DNA of 64,000 nt from Tillandsia leiboldiana (Eukaryota; Streptophyta; Magnoliopsida; Poales; Bromeliaceae). Shown here piece after piece: positions 43,476 through 55,773 of the stretch. Position 1 is the first letter of the stretch; every line of letters starts with the position of its first letter. Where the stretch lies: positions 21,262,491 to 21,326,490 of the forward strand of contig CM055075.1 in NCBI GenBank assembly GCA_029204045.2, written 5' to 3'. A program made the position numbers and the translations under genes. The notes beneath the pieces are model-generated. The model did no database searches and had not been told where the DNA came from. It saw only the letters and a program-made list of their open reading frames with translations.

Positions 43476-46400
43476 TGTCACGCCCCGGGTGTAAACCAGA
43501 ACCCGGGCCCGTCTACAGATCCGCCGTGCACACGGTATTTCCCGTGTACATGAAGCGCCAAACCTGCTCAGAAATAAGAGATAAAAATAAAAGAGCAATA
43601 AAAACAGAGCTGAACTAAAATCTAATACATCTCAGGCTGAAGCTGGAAATAAAATACAATACATCTGTATAAATGATACATCAGTCACTCCCAGCTCACC
43701 AAAATAAATACAACCTGCTGGCAAAAGCCAGTCCCAAATATAAAAGTACAACCGTCTGAGGAAACCTGGTACACCAACAGTCCAGCTAACTCGCTCATCC
43801 TGCCTCGAGATCTATCTACTCAGCCATCCTCTCTCCTCGACCCGCCGCTGAAAGCCAAGCAGCACCCGCAGAAGACACTGCAAAACGAGGAAGAAGAAAA
43901 GGAGGAAAGAAGAATGGGGGTGAGAACTACTAGTAAACCAGTAGCCTCCCCTAGTGGGTAAAACCTCAAACTCTGACACACCCACTAGGTCTACCAGAGG
44001 CAAAAAGGAAAGAAGAGTGGTAAGAAATGAAACCGCTGAAAAAGAGAAATCTACCACTACTATGCCTCTAAAATACAGTCCTAGACTGGAATAACCGTAT
44101 GCAACAATAACCAACCGTCCCAGATGAACCCAATCTGTACCGCCCTCATCATCGGGCAAGTAAGCCGCGCCGATGTGATAGCAAAGTTCCTGCTGCCGCC
44201 CTCAGCATTGGGCAAATAAGCCGCACCGATGTGATAGCAAAACTGTCCATAACTGTCTGGCCCCGGCCTCCGGAGGGGAACTCGAGGGCAGCGACCCACA
44301 CGAGGAAAGCATCACCGGGCAATAACCGCGCCGATGTGATAAGTAAAAGCAGGACTGGATCACAACTATAAAGCCCCAGTGGAACACAACCCTCCACTAA
44401 AAGAAAACTGATTCCCAATCAGATGCAAAAGTAACCATCCGGTCAATCGCCCAATATCCGCGATTGCCGCAATACCCCACAATCCACGACCAGGTCTAAC
44501 AACCGACCTCCGGTCAACCGCCCAATATCCGCGGTCGCCGGAATAACCCACAATCACAATCATGTCCCACATCCGACATCTGGTCAACCGCCTACTATCC
44601 GCGGTTGCCACAAAACCCTCTAGTCCATAATCATGCCCTATCACCGATGTCCTATAACCGACATCCGGTCAACCGCCCAATATCCGCGGTCGCCGCCAAA
44701 ACCCATAATCCATAATCCAGGCCCCGGCTACACTATCCCAAACCCCTGCTCAAACCCGAGCAACAAGAACCACCTGACTAACGAAAAGGAGAAAAGAAGC
44801 AAACAAGATTTCTCCTAAGTCAAGTTCCAGCATGAAAGTGTAGCAATAAAAGATGGCCTATCTAGATGTCCAAACAAGCATGCATATGTCCTCATGAAAG
44901 ATAAAGATAGTGTGACAAATAATGGCTCCACATGTGTATCAATCAATAGCTCCGCATAGATATAACCATCATGCTAAATCGTTGTCCAACCACACATGTT
45001 TATAATCCATGTTCCATAATAAAGCATCACTATCCACCTATGCATGTCATAAAATCCTCAAATAGTACCAACCACTAACAGGATAATCATATAGTCCAAA
45101 ATAAATATTCCAATCCACATGCAAGGTTAAACGCTAACATTCCATCCATACCAACATGTATAAGTCCCAACCACTATTAGATATCCGCAATAGTATTTTC
45201 AATATGATAGGCTCACAATTTTATATTACTTAAGCATGCATGTCCAAATAAAATGATCACTCTAATATTCCTAGTGAGCATGTCAAAATAGAGGTAAACA
45301 ACAACCACCCACCTTGATCGCTAATTCCAAGTCCAAATAGTGCTCTCGCACAAACCGATAAGCCGCCGCGATAGCTGTACAAAATTCCCAAAAGAACATA
45401 CATAATTAACATACAATGCTCAAACAAAATCTGTCCCAAATACAACAGTCCACAGTTTCCCTATTTTCACCTGCGAAAAATACTCAGAAAAATCCAAGAA
45501 AAATACTGTCACGATCCTCGCGACGAACCCGTCGAAACAAGTACCTGCACGTTCAAATCCGAGTTTCCTACACTGAGAAACAAATCCTACAAGGGAACCA
45601 CCTCGAAATAAACTGCTCTCAAAAACTGAACCACAAGGTTCTGTAAACAGGGACATCCACCTTCGGGGAAAAATTCAGAAAATTCCAAGAAAATTTGGGG
45701 ATATTCCTCGTGATGTGTATATGCAAAATGCCTTTTGAATCACCCCAATCCGATGTCTGTACGCGAAGATATGGCCGAAATACCGCACCGCTGTCCAAAA
45801 CTCCGCCCAAGAAAAAAGGTCAAATGGAAGCTCGGGGAACTCCAGGATAAACTCGAAATGAGGAGGAGCTCAAAACACGAAAATCAAAGCCCTACCTGTC
45901 GTGAGTCTAACGGCGCAAGAATCGCCTCAATCGGAGGTCGGAGTAAGCCGGGGGAGTCCTCGCACCAAAATGCGACGAAGAAGATCACAAACGAACGAGC
46001 GTCGTGCCGCGCCGTAAAAATGCAAACCTCGATAAGCGTGTCACCAAAAATCTCCAAACTCAGCAGATGGATGCAACACAGGGTGTGGATCAACTTTGCT
46101 GAAGGCCTCAAGTTGGTTTGAAGCTCAGAAATGGTGGAAAAAGGGGAAAGAAGAAGGCTCGGATCGCTATTTATAGGCTCCAGAAACAAATGAAGAAATG
46201 ACGGTTGTATCCCTACTTCCGGGCGCCCGAATTTTTCCGGGCTGCTACAGTGTTGGGCCCGGCCCAACACTGTGCAGGCCCGAAACCACCACGGGCCTCC
46301 ACGTCGCCCGCAAAACAGGGAACAGCCTCGGCAGCCAACCCCTGCGTGCCACGTGGCCAGCGCGGGAACCGACACGTGTCCCGCCGGTCCATGCACCACG

Positions 46401-46994
46401 CCCGCCTGCTCCGTGGTCCAAGTCCACTGCACCGACCAATCTCAGTATGCCACGTGTCCCGCATCCTCAGGTGCACGCCGGCCGTGGACCGCGCGCCTGC
46501 CCGCACACCCGCGCGCCTGCCCGCGCGCTGCCCGCGCCCACGCGCTGCCCGCGGCCGCTCCGCCGCCTGGCCGAGCCCGTCCGCCGAGCTCCGCCGCCGC
46601 CGCCGCCGCCCGCCGCCGGCCGGAGTTACTGTTCCGGCGTGAACAGTAACCAGTGCTCAAAAATAACAAGTGGGTAGTCCATTTTGACCGTTTTCGCGCG
46701 CTGAATCCAAATTTGATGTCCATTTTGCCAAATTCCAACTCCAAAATTTGCCGAAGGCATCCGGAAAGGTGTTTCTTGGTCCAAACTTCGCGCTGAGTCT
46801 ATTTTTAATATCCGCTTCGCGCGAAACCACTTCTAAAGATCCGACGGAGTCCACTGATCACGCACGTGATCCATTAAGCCCGAAGTCCGCCACTTGTGTC
46901 TAATTGGTGCACAAACACCTCCAACACACAGTACAGGCTCCCCAGATGTTACCAATGACTCTACCACAGCTCTGCAGAGATCCAGGTCATCACA
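43476..46994 (-). repeat. 3' LTR of element F
   Basis: 3519 bp, from TGTCACGCCCCGGG to GGTCATCACA on the plus strand. It includes four copies of a roughly 75-bp unit with CAACCGCCCAATATCCGCGG (44440-44700), two copies of a roughly 63-bp unit with GCCGATGTGATAG (44140-44250), TATA box 46175-46167 and a G-box array (46330-46480). Confidence 0.94.
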
Positions 46995-49069
46995 TCCTCC
47001 CCCACTAAAAGAAAGTTTCGTCCTCGAAACTAAAATCTTTCCTCAACCTAGAACCTCAACCAAATAGAGGGGGTAAATATCAAATCATCCACCACTCAAG
47101 CTCCCAAAGCTGTCTAATACCTCCTCCAGAGACGCGATGCAATCCTCGGGTCTCTAACTAGAACAAAATAGAGGCGGGCATTCCAGAAAACCGCACCACC
47201 TCATCCAGGTACAGCTGGGCTAACCGCTCGAGCTACCAAGTAGTCTGCATCGGTACAGGCATCCGCTCCTCCCAGGGCCCCGATAATCCAACCACAAGTC
47301 CATCGACACAAAAGCTTGATCCCAATACCTCAGTACTCCCAAGGTATCCAATATAAGTCCCCCAACTGATCACGTAGACTTTGATCTCTAATCTCTAAAC
47401 CGTCGGGATGTAGAAGCAATTCCCCAACTCTCCGGCATCAACACACGGCCATATGCAATCGAGAAAACCAAATTACAAATCCACCTTCAGGAAGACCCGG
47501 GACCCTTACAGCTGGTAAATCAAATCCTCCATGCTCGACAAGGGTGCTAGCTCCAGATGGTCACTTCATCTAATTCCCGGGGATCCACACAAAGCCGAAG
47601 TGAACCAACCGTCCACAGCTCGAATAGCACCGGCGCCCCCAAAGGCGACACACTTGGTCTGACAAACTTTCCAAAACATCGAATCCTGGAGTTGTGTCCT
47701 CAACTCCCAAACTAGTGACATGCAAGACCACTCCGATAGGAGAACAGCTGGGAACTCGCAACCAAAGGGGGTATCCCCGAGTCCCAGCTCCGCCGTAGGT
47801 CCCTCAACCACACCAGCCAAAAGTCTACTCATCCACTGCGAAACACCCGCCTCGCTCCCGAGGTCAAAACTATAGAGGCGGAGATAGCCCTCAAGCAACC
47901 CAAGTGCACCCACACCTCCGGGCCTAGCTCCCCAAGAAAACTGTCCTTGCGGCATAATCAACCACCGCGAAAGAAAAATGAACCCGCCAGCCCATCAAGT
48001 ACCACCACACCGACCGCTGTAACATATGTGCTCCGACAGTCTCAGAAATCCACTATCCTGGAAAAAGAAATCGGGAATGCCTCCACCGACTGATCTGTCC
48101 TCCATCACCCGGCGCCAAGCGCCTCAATCAGAACTCGCCTCAGGCGGTAGATCCCAATCCAAAGGAACTACAATGCCACGCTCCATACCCGGCGCCTACT
48201 CTAATGAGGCGTCCCTAATCCGTACTGGAGGGACCCAATGAGTTAAAAGGTATCCTGGCGCAATCCACTCTCAAACACTCATATCCTATGCGCCCCGTCC
48301 CTCTACACATGGAGCGTGCAGTTCAGCAACTGCGTTAACTCTTGCCACAAAAAGGCTTCCAAGTACTCTCTATCCCCCCACCGATCAAGACCCTGCCTCC
48401 AAGGGCTCAGTACTCAATCCACTAATCGGAATGACTCATCCGCCAAAACTGGCTCACTCGATCGTCGCAATCCCACAGCTTACCCGCTGTCAACTATCCA
48501 ACCTGCCTCGGTGCCCCAACACTAAACGTCGGCACGGAGGGGGCTACTCGCTACTCCGACAACTGTGCCACTGCGTTGATCCGACAACTGTGCCACTGCG
48601 CTGATCCGACAACTGTGCCACTGCGCTGATCCGACAACTGTGTCACCGCTCCGCTGATCTGCCTCCAACACACCTACCCTTCGGGTCCGGAGCTCTCAGA
48701 CTCCAATCTAGGTATCCGGCCCGAAACAACCAGCTCAGACCCAACTGCCGCACCAAGGTGCACCCGGGTCAGGGCCCAACGTCGGGGAGACACCGCTCAC
48801 CACGACAAAACCGCAAATCAGCACACCCCAAACACTCGACCCAATCTAGCGAAAGTCAAAGACATCCCTCTATTTTTGTAACTTTATGTTGTCTGCAGCC
48901 AACATAACTGTCCCACAAAAATAGGATATGTCGATCCCTCTTCACTCACAGGAAGAGTCAAACAAATAAATCACCGACTTTCGCAAAATGTCGCGTCTCT
49001 CACGCACTAACATCCTAGGGTCCGCCGAAAAGCCTAGGGTTTCCTAAGTCCCAAATGACCTATCCCTAA
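46995..49069 (-). pseudogene. Internal region of element F with gag remnants
   Basis: The polypurine tract AGTGGGGGAGGA (minus strand) adjoins the 3' LTR at 46995-47006. On the minus strand, 48760-48430 aligns with the gag of E (the GAGTAGCCCCCTCCGTGCCG and GAGCCAGT...GGCAG stretches match E 30585-30700). Upstream, GTTATGTTGGCTGCAGACAA (about 48905-48886) matches E 30184. The rest, including the frame 47961-47566, has stops in all credible frames or no similarity. No protease, reverse transcriptase or integrase is present. Confidence 0.7.
48555..48657. repeat. 25-bp tandem repeat in F gag remnant
   Basis: Four units of TCCGACAACTGTGCCACTGC plus five bases; the fourth is imperfect. It lies where E gag has Gln/Ala-rich codons. 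Confidence 0.9.
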
Positions 49070-49081
49070 GCTCTGATACCA
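49070..49081 (-). other. Primer binding site of element F
   Basis: The minus strand is TGGTATCAGAGC, a perfect initiator tRNA-Met complement, eight bases from the LTR end. Confidence 0.92.
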
Positions 49082-49088
49082 CCTAATT

Positions 49089-52000
49089 TGTCACGCCCCG
49101 GGTGTAAACCAGAACCCGGGCCCGTCTACAGATCCGCCGTGCACACGGTATTTCCCGTGTACACGAAGCGCCAAACCTGCTCAGAAACAAGAGATAAAAA
49201 GAAAAGAGCAATAAAAACAGAGCTGAACTAAAATCTAATACATCTCAGACTGAAGCTGGGAATAAAATATAATACATCTGTATAAATGATACATCAGTCT
49301 CTCCCAGCTCACCAAAATAAATACAACATGCTGGCAAAAGCTAGTCCCAAATGTAAAAGTACAACCGTCTGAGGAAACCTGGTACACCAACAGTCCGGCT
49401 AACTCGCTCATCCTGCCTCGAGATCTATCTACTCAGCCGTCCTCTCTCCTCGACCCGCCGCTGAAAGCCCAGCAGCACCCGCAGAAGACATTGCAAAATA
49501 AGGAAGAAGAAAAGGAGGAAAGAAGAATGGGGGTGAGAACTACTAGTAAACCAGTAGCCTCCCCTAGTGGGTAAAACCTCAAACTCTGACACACCCACTA
49601 GGTCTACCAGAGGCAAAAAGAAAAGAAGAGTGGTAAGAAATGAAACCGCTGAAAAAGGGAAATCTACCACTACTATGCCTCTAAAATACAGTCCTAGACT
49701 GGAATAACCGTATGCAACAATAACCAACCGTCCTAGATGAACCCAATCTGTACCGCCCTCATCATCGGGCAAGTAAGCCGCGCCGATGTGATAGAAAAGT
49801 TCCTGCTGCCGCCCTCATCATTGGGCAAATAAGCCGCGCCGATGTGATAGTAAAACTGTCCATAACTGTCTGGCCCCAGCCTTCGGAGGGGAACTCGAGG
49901 GGAGCGACCCACACGAGGAAAGCATCACCGGGCAATAACCGCGCCGGTGTGATAAGTAAAAGCATGACTGGATCACAACTATAAAGCCCCAGTGGAACAC
50001 AACCCTCCACTAAAAGAAAACTGATTCCCAATCAGATGCAAAAGTAAACATCCGGTCAATCGCCCAATATCCGCGATTGCCGCAATACCCCACAATCCAC
50101 GGCCAGGTCTAACAACCGACCTCCGGTCAACCGCCCAATATCCGCGGTCGCCGGAATAACCCACAATCACAATCATGTCCCACATCCGACATCTGGTCAA
50201 CCGCCTACTATCCGCGGTTGCCACAAAACCCTCTAGTCTATAATCATGCCCTATCATCGATGTCCTATAACCGACATCCGTTCAACCGCCCAATATCCGC
50301 GGTCGCCGCCAAAACCCATAGTCCACAATCCAGGCCCCGGCTACACTATCCCAAACCCCTGCTCAAACCCGAGCAACAAGAACCACCTGACTAACGAAAA
50401 GGAGAAAAGAAGCAAACAAGGTTTCTCCTAAGTCAAGTTCCAGCATGAAAGTGTAGCAATAAAAGATGGCCTATCTAGATGTCCAAACAAGCATGCATAT
50501 GTCCTCATGAAAGATAAAGATAGTGTGACAAATAATGGCTCCACATGTGTATCAATCAATAGCTCCGCATAGATATAACCATCATGCTAAATCGTTGTCC
50601 AACCACACATGTTTATAATCCATGTTCCATAATAAAGCATCACTATCCACCTATGCATGTCATAAAATCCTCAAATAGTACCAACCACTAACAGGATAAT
50701 CATATAGTCCGAAATAAATATTCCAATCCACATGCAAGGTTAAACGCTAACATTCCATCCATACCAACATGTATAAGTCCCAACCACTATCAGATATCCG
50801 CAATAGTATTTTCCATATGATAGGCTCACAATTTTATATTACTTAAGCATGCATGTCCAAATAAAAGGATCACTCTAATATTCCTAGTGAGCATGTCAAA
50901 ATAGAGGTAAACAACAACCACCCACCTCGATCGCTAATTCCAAGTCCAAATAGTGCTCTCGCCCAAACCGATAAGCCGCCGCGATCGCTGTACAAAATTC
51001 CCAAAAGAACATACATAATTAACATACAATGCTCACACAAAATCTGTCCCAAATACAACAGTCCACAGTTTCCCTGTTTTCACCTGTGAAAAATGCTCAG
51101 AAAAATCCAAGAAAAATACTGTCACGATCCTCGCGACGAACCCGTCGAAACAAGTAGCTGCACGCTCAAATCCGAGTTTCCTACACTGAGAAACAAATCT
51201 AACAAGGGAACCACCCCGAAATAAACTGTTCTCAAAAACTGAACCACAAGGTTCTGTAAACAGGGACATTCACCTTCGGGGAAAAATTCAGAAAATTCCA
51301 ATAAAATTTGGGGATATTCCTCGTGATGTGTAGATGCAAAATGCCTTTTGAATAACCCCAATCCGATGTCTGTACGCGAAGATATGGCCGAAATACCGCA
51401 CCGCTGTCCAAAACTCCGCCCAAGAAAAAGGGTCAAATGGAAGCTCGGGGAACTCCAAGATAAACTTGAAATGAGGAGGAGCTCAAAACACGAAGATCAA
51501 AGCCCTACCTGTCGTGAGTCCAACGGCGTAAAAATCACCTCAATCGGAGGTCGGAGTAAGCCGGGGGAGTCCTCGCACAAAAATGCGACGAAGAAGATCA
51601 CAAAAGAACGAGCGTCGTGCCGCGCCGTAAAAATGCAAACCTCGATAAGTGTGCCACCAAAAATCTCCAAACTCTGCAGATGGATGCAGCACAGGGTGTG
51701 GATCAACTTTGCTGAAGGCCTCAAGTTGGTTTGAAGCTCGGAAATTGTGGAAAAAAGGGAAAGAAGAAGGCTCGGATCGCTATTTATAGGCTCCAGAAAC
51801 AAATGAAGAAATGACGGTTGTATCCCCACTTCCGGGCGCCCGAATTTTTCCGGGCTGCTATAGTGTTGGGCCCGGCCCAACACTGTGCAGGCCCGAAACC
51901 ACCACGGGCCTCCACGTCGCCCGCAAAACAGGGAACAGCCTCGGCAGCCAACCCCTGCGTGCCACGTGGCCAGCGCGGGAACCGACACGTGTCCCGCCGG

Positions 52001-52617
52001 TCCATGCACCACGCCCGCCTGCTCCGTGGTCCAAGTCCACTGCACCGACCAATCTCAGCATGCCACGTGTCCCGCATCCTCAGGTGCACGCCGGCCGTGG
52101 ACCGCGCGCCTGCCCGCTCACCCTCGCGCCTGCACGCGCGCTGCCCGCGCCCACGCGCTGCCCGCGGCCGCTCCGCCACCTGCCCGAGCCCGTCCGCCGC
52201 GCTCCACCGCTGCCCGCCGCCGCCGGCGCCGCCCGCCGCCGGCCGGAGTTACTGTTCCGGCGTGAACAGTAACCAGTGCTCAAAAATAACAAGTGGGTAG
52301 TCCGTTTTGACCGTTTTCGCGCGCTGAATCCGAATTTGATGTCCATTTTGCCAAATTCCAACTCCAAAATTTGCCGAAGGCATCCGGAAAGGTGTTCCTT
52401 GGTCCAAACTTCGCGCTGAGTCCATTTTTAATATCCGCTTCGCGCGAAACCACTTCTAAAGATCCGACGGAGTCCACTGATCACCCACGTGATCCATTAA
52501 GCCCGAAGTCCGCCACTTGTGTCTAATTGGTGCACAAACACCTCCAACACACAGTACAGGCTCCCCAGATGTCACCAATGACTCTACCACAGCTCTGCAG
52601 AGATCCAGGTCATCACA
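49089..52617 (-). repeat. 5' LTR of element F
   Basis: 3529 bp, collinear with 43476-46994. On the minus strand it begins TGTGATGACCTGG at 52617 and ends CGGGGCGTGACA at 49089. Confidence 0.94.
51780..52260 (-). promoter_or_regulatory. U3 promoter of element F
   Basis: The TATA box TATAAATAG is at 51788-51780. Upstream, 51955-52080 has GCCACGTGGCC, GACACGTGTCCC and GCCACGTGTCCC within 120 bases, with GTCCATGCACC and CCGACCAATC words between. A very GC-rich stretch to 52260 follows. Confidence 0.75.
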
Positions 52618-55600
52618 AGGGCTGCGCCGGCGGCGACGGGCAGCGACGGAGCGCGGCGGCGGGGGCGCGGGCAGGCGCGTGCGCGGCGGTGGGCAGGGCA
52701 GTCCACGAGTTTTGGCGTGCACCGGGATTAGCCAAAGGCGGGCGTGCCATGTCTCGCGCGCTGATTGGGCGGTTAACGCACGTGCGACAGCACGCTGGGC
52801 GCGGCGCACCGTGGACCCCGCCAGACCACGTGTCTCCCGCTCATTGGCGGGCGCAGCGACCCGGCTGGGCCGCCGTGAACCGCGGCCCACGGTTCCCGCT
52901 GTGGACCGCGTCGCCACGCGACGCGCAGCGATTCACGGGGGCGCAGGCACCGGGCGCGTGGGGCGCGGACGGGCGACTTGGCGGGCCGTGGTGGATCCGG
53001 GCGCGCACAGTAACGGGCCGGCCCAATTTTGGGCGCCCGAATTTGGTTTTTTTCCTCCTTGGTGGGCTGGGCAATAAATAGCCACTTTGGACTTCTTTTT
53101 GAGGGCTTTCCCAGGCTCCTCTGTGACAGAGCCCTCAAGAAACTTTGTTCCTCATCTTGAACTGCATCTCTCGAAGGAGTTTCGGAATTTTTGGAGGGCG
53201 CAGCATCGACGGCTTTGGCAATTCGGCGCAGTGCGACGTTTCTTCTTCGGTGACCCATTTCCGTTGCGTTTCGGTCCACGAGGTCCACAGAGCTATTCCG
53301 ACAGAATTTTTGGATGATTTTTGCGACATCGGTTTCATGAGAGGTAGGCCTTCGATTTCTGTGTTGATCACCTTGCTTCATTCTTAGTTCTTGGCATGGT
53401 TTACGAGGCATCTTTGAACCCCTTTCCTACTGGTGGTTTTTTTTGGACAGCGGAGGCTTGTCGGATTTTTATCTCCATGCTCGAGTATCGGATTTCGACG
53501 TGTGAGAACTCGATTGACATCTACGCTTCGCGAGAATTGCCCTCATAGTTTTATTGGAATTTTTGAAGATTATCTCATAGGTGGTATTTGCGCATCTTCA
53601 GGACTGATTTTTTAGTAGTTTGTAAACTTGGAATTTTGTGTTGATTGCAATGTTTGGACCATATCTTTGTACCCAGGAGGTGTTTTTCGGTGATTTTGGA
53701 CACGTTGGAATCATGGGAATCCGAGGATTTGTCCCTATTCGGTTTTAGCCTTTTTGGATCTTGGATTGACGGGCCCTTCAGGTGGGTTGCTTCGTCTCCA
53801 AAACCGGTGGACGGTTCATTAATTCTGTTGTATAGAAAGCATGCATGATTGTGAGATATGTTAGAATGCATTTTAGAGAGATGTTGGCTTTCCTGTGATG
53901 TTATTGAAATCATGTTGGTTAATGTTCCCTGATCTTGCTTTAGTTAAACTAAATACTACTTTTGGAACTTGACCTAGCACCCCGTCATATGTTACATGTG
54001 TAACCAGACTATTAAAAAACCCTCACTTGGGCTAGATTTATTTATGCTTTAGACATCCACACTTCTTATTCTATTCCTGGACATAGTGTTATCCTCGCCC
54101 GGGTAGTGGGCCGAGTGGTTGGGATTTCTCTTAGTGTGGGATGCATGTTACACTCGTGCTTGGGGGCAAAGTTGAGTCTAGTAGATGTAGCTGGTCTTTT
54201 ATCTGTGGCGGGAACCGTTTGGGTGAACGGTGGTCCCGGGATGTCTTGTTTCTCTGTTTTATGTGTTCCCACTTTGGTAGTGGCAATAGTATACCAGTGA
54301 TAGCAGGACCTTGAACCCAGAACTTTTTGGACACACACATGATTTTAGTCAACCAATGTTTTCTTCCAAATATCGAAGGGTCGCCGGAGTCTGTTTTTGT
54401 CTGATTGGATAAAGGCATTAGCCATTCGGGGTTTGGGTATAAAAACTTGTTTTCCAACTATTTTTCCTAAAAGAACTAAAAATTATTAAAAATGTGTTTT
54501 CCTCAAATCAAGATGGTTTTTCAAAAAGAAACTACTTTTAGTCCTCACCCCGTGTGGGTTGAGTGAAAAATGGTTTTCAGTAATAAATGTCACATTTTTA
54601 CTGTAAACTTCCCTACTCGAGAGGATTTGAGTGGTCTGGGTTCTAAGGGCTGCCTTTTCTTTGGGTCGAGAACAACGAGAGGCTATGCCTAGAGCCTGTT
54701 CTTGTTTGATTTGGGTTGTAAGTTCTAGTCTTTCGGGATTCCCGGACCCTTCATTGTTGTCAGCTGTGGAGTATATCCTGTTAGTGAGTTTGCATGTTGG
54801 GTTGATGTCATGTTGTGGGAGCCGTCGGGTTGACGGTGGTCCCGGCTGTCAAGTATTTCCAGCCAGTGAGTTAGAGATGTGATTTGTTGGTTACTGTCGA
54901 TCTTGTTGATCGTGGATTGGACTATAGCCTACATGAGCCATATTGAGCTCGACAGAGATGCGCCCCTCGAGTGCCACTCCGGAGTTGGGCCTGTTACTTT
55001 GCTATCGCGACTTGTCGACGCAGTCCCTCTGGCTAGGCCAGTTTTGGCTGTCACGGACGCCCAACGTAAGTCCAGTCCTCCTTGGATGTAACGGCCGTAG
55101 GTGGGCGTAGGTTTGACTGGACCCTATGTGGCAGTCAGTGTAGATTGGGTGACTGTATTTTGAGAGTTAGTAGATGCATCATGTTTCCATCTGTATCACT
55201 TCTTGAGCATTTAGATAGAGGCATAGTAGCTGTAGATTTATTTTCCAGCCCTTTTCCTTTCAGTATTGCATTTGTTACTTTATGTCTCTAGTAGACTTAG
55301 TGGGCAGACCGTCGAGCTTGGGGGCGGTACCCACTGAGAACTACTGTGGGATGTAGTTCTCACACCCGCTGAGGTGATTTTTCCCCAGGGACCTCTTCTC
55401 CTGTTGCTGATCCTGCTTACCGAGGTAAAGGAGTCGCGAGCTAGATCCCTACCAGTCTTCTTCCAGAGAGAGTAGTTGTACCCCTTTTGGTGATGTATTA
55501 GTACTGTCAGTGATTTTGGAATGTATCTTGTACTTTTACTTTTGAGAGCTTTATTATTTTTGGAGAGACTTATGTATTTGTGAGGACTTGACATGTACTA

Positions 55601-55768
55601 TTTGGAGTTGTATTTTTATTTCAGTAGTTTATTTTACAGCTCTGATATTTGTATAGCTATAGTATCATTCTTTTTGCAGGTTAGACGCTTCGTCTATACG
55701 GGACATCCCGTATGGGCGGCGGATCTGTTGGCGGGCCCGGGTCGCAGTTTCGACCCTGGGGCGTGACA
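52618..55768 (+). repeat. 3' LTR of element E, right piece
   Basis: It continues the LTR after element F and matches 26870-30014 through to GGGGCGTGACA. Relative to the 5' LTR it lacks about 40 bases at 54960 (the stretch of the 5' LTR around 29180-29220) and its TATA box is altered to CAATAAATAG. The long GC-rich frames at 52456-53411 are artefacts. Confidence 0.93.
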
Positions 55769-55773
55769 ATGAA

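Larger units (their letters stand above)
43476..52617 (-). mobile_element. Gypsy element F, minus strand, nested in E 3' LTR
   Basis: LTRs are at 43476-46994 (3' LTR) and 49089-52617 (5' LTR), with duplication AGGGC at 43471-43475 and 52618-52622. The primer site and polypurine tract are present. The internal region is only 2.1 kb and holds decayed gag-related sequence but no pol. Long LTRs with a short non-coding middle make it LARD-like. The LTRs look a few percent diverged, most visibly in the first 300 bases. Confidence 0.93.
26560..55768 (+). mobile_element. Gypsy chromovirus-like element E, with two nested insertions
   Basis: LTR ends TGTGATGACC and GGGGCGTGACA are flanked by ATGAA at 26555-26559 and 55769-55773. 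The 5' LTR is 26560-30014. The 3' LTR is 43169-43475 plus 52618-55768. The internal region is only about 2.7 kb without inserts: gag, a protease remnant and a chromodomain-like tail. Reverse transcriptase, RNase H and integrase core are absent. A 245-bp sample of the two LTRs (about 28025-28265 against 53795-54035) shows about 14 differences, so the insertion is fairly old. The copia at 31167 split its gag and element F split its 3' LTR. Confidence 0.9.

Noticed and set aside
47566..47961. 131-codon minus-strand frame in element F as a protein gene
   Set aside because: It has no recognisable motif and lies between gag-derived fragments and the polypurine tract; a chance frame in a 2-kb decayed region is more likely.
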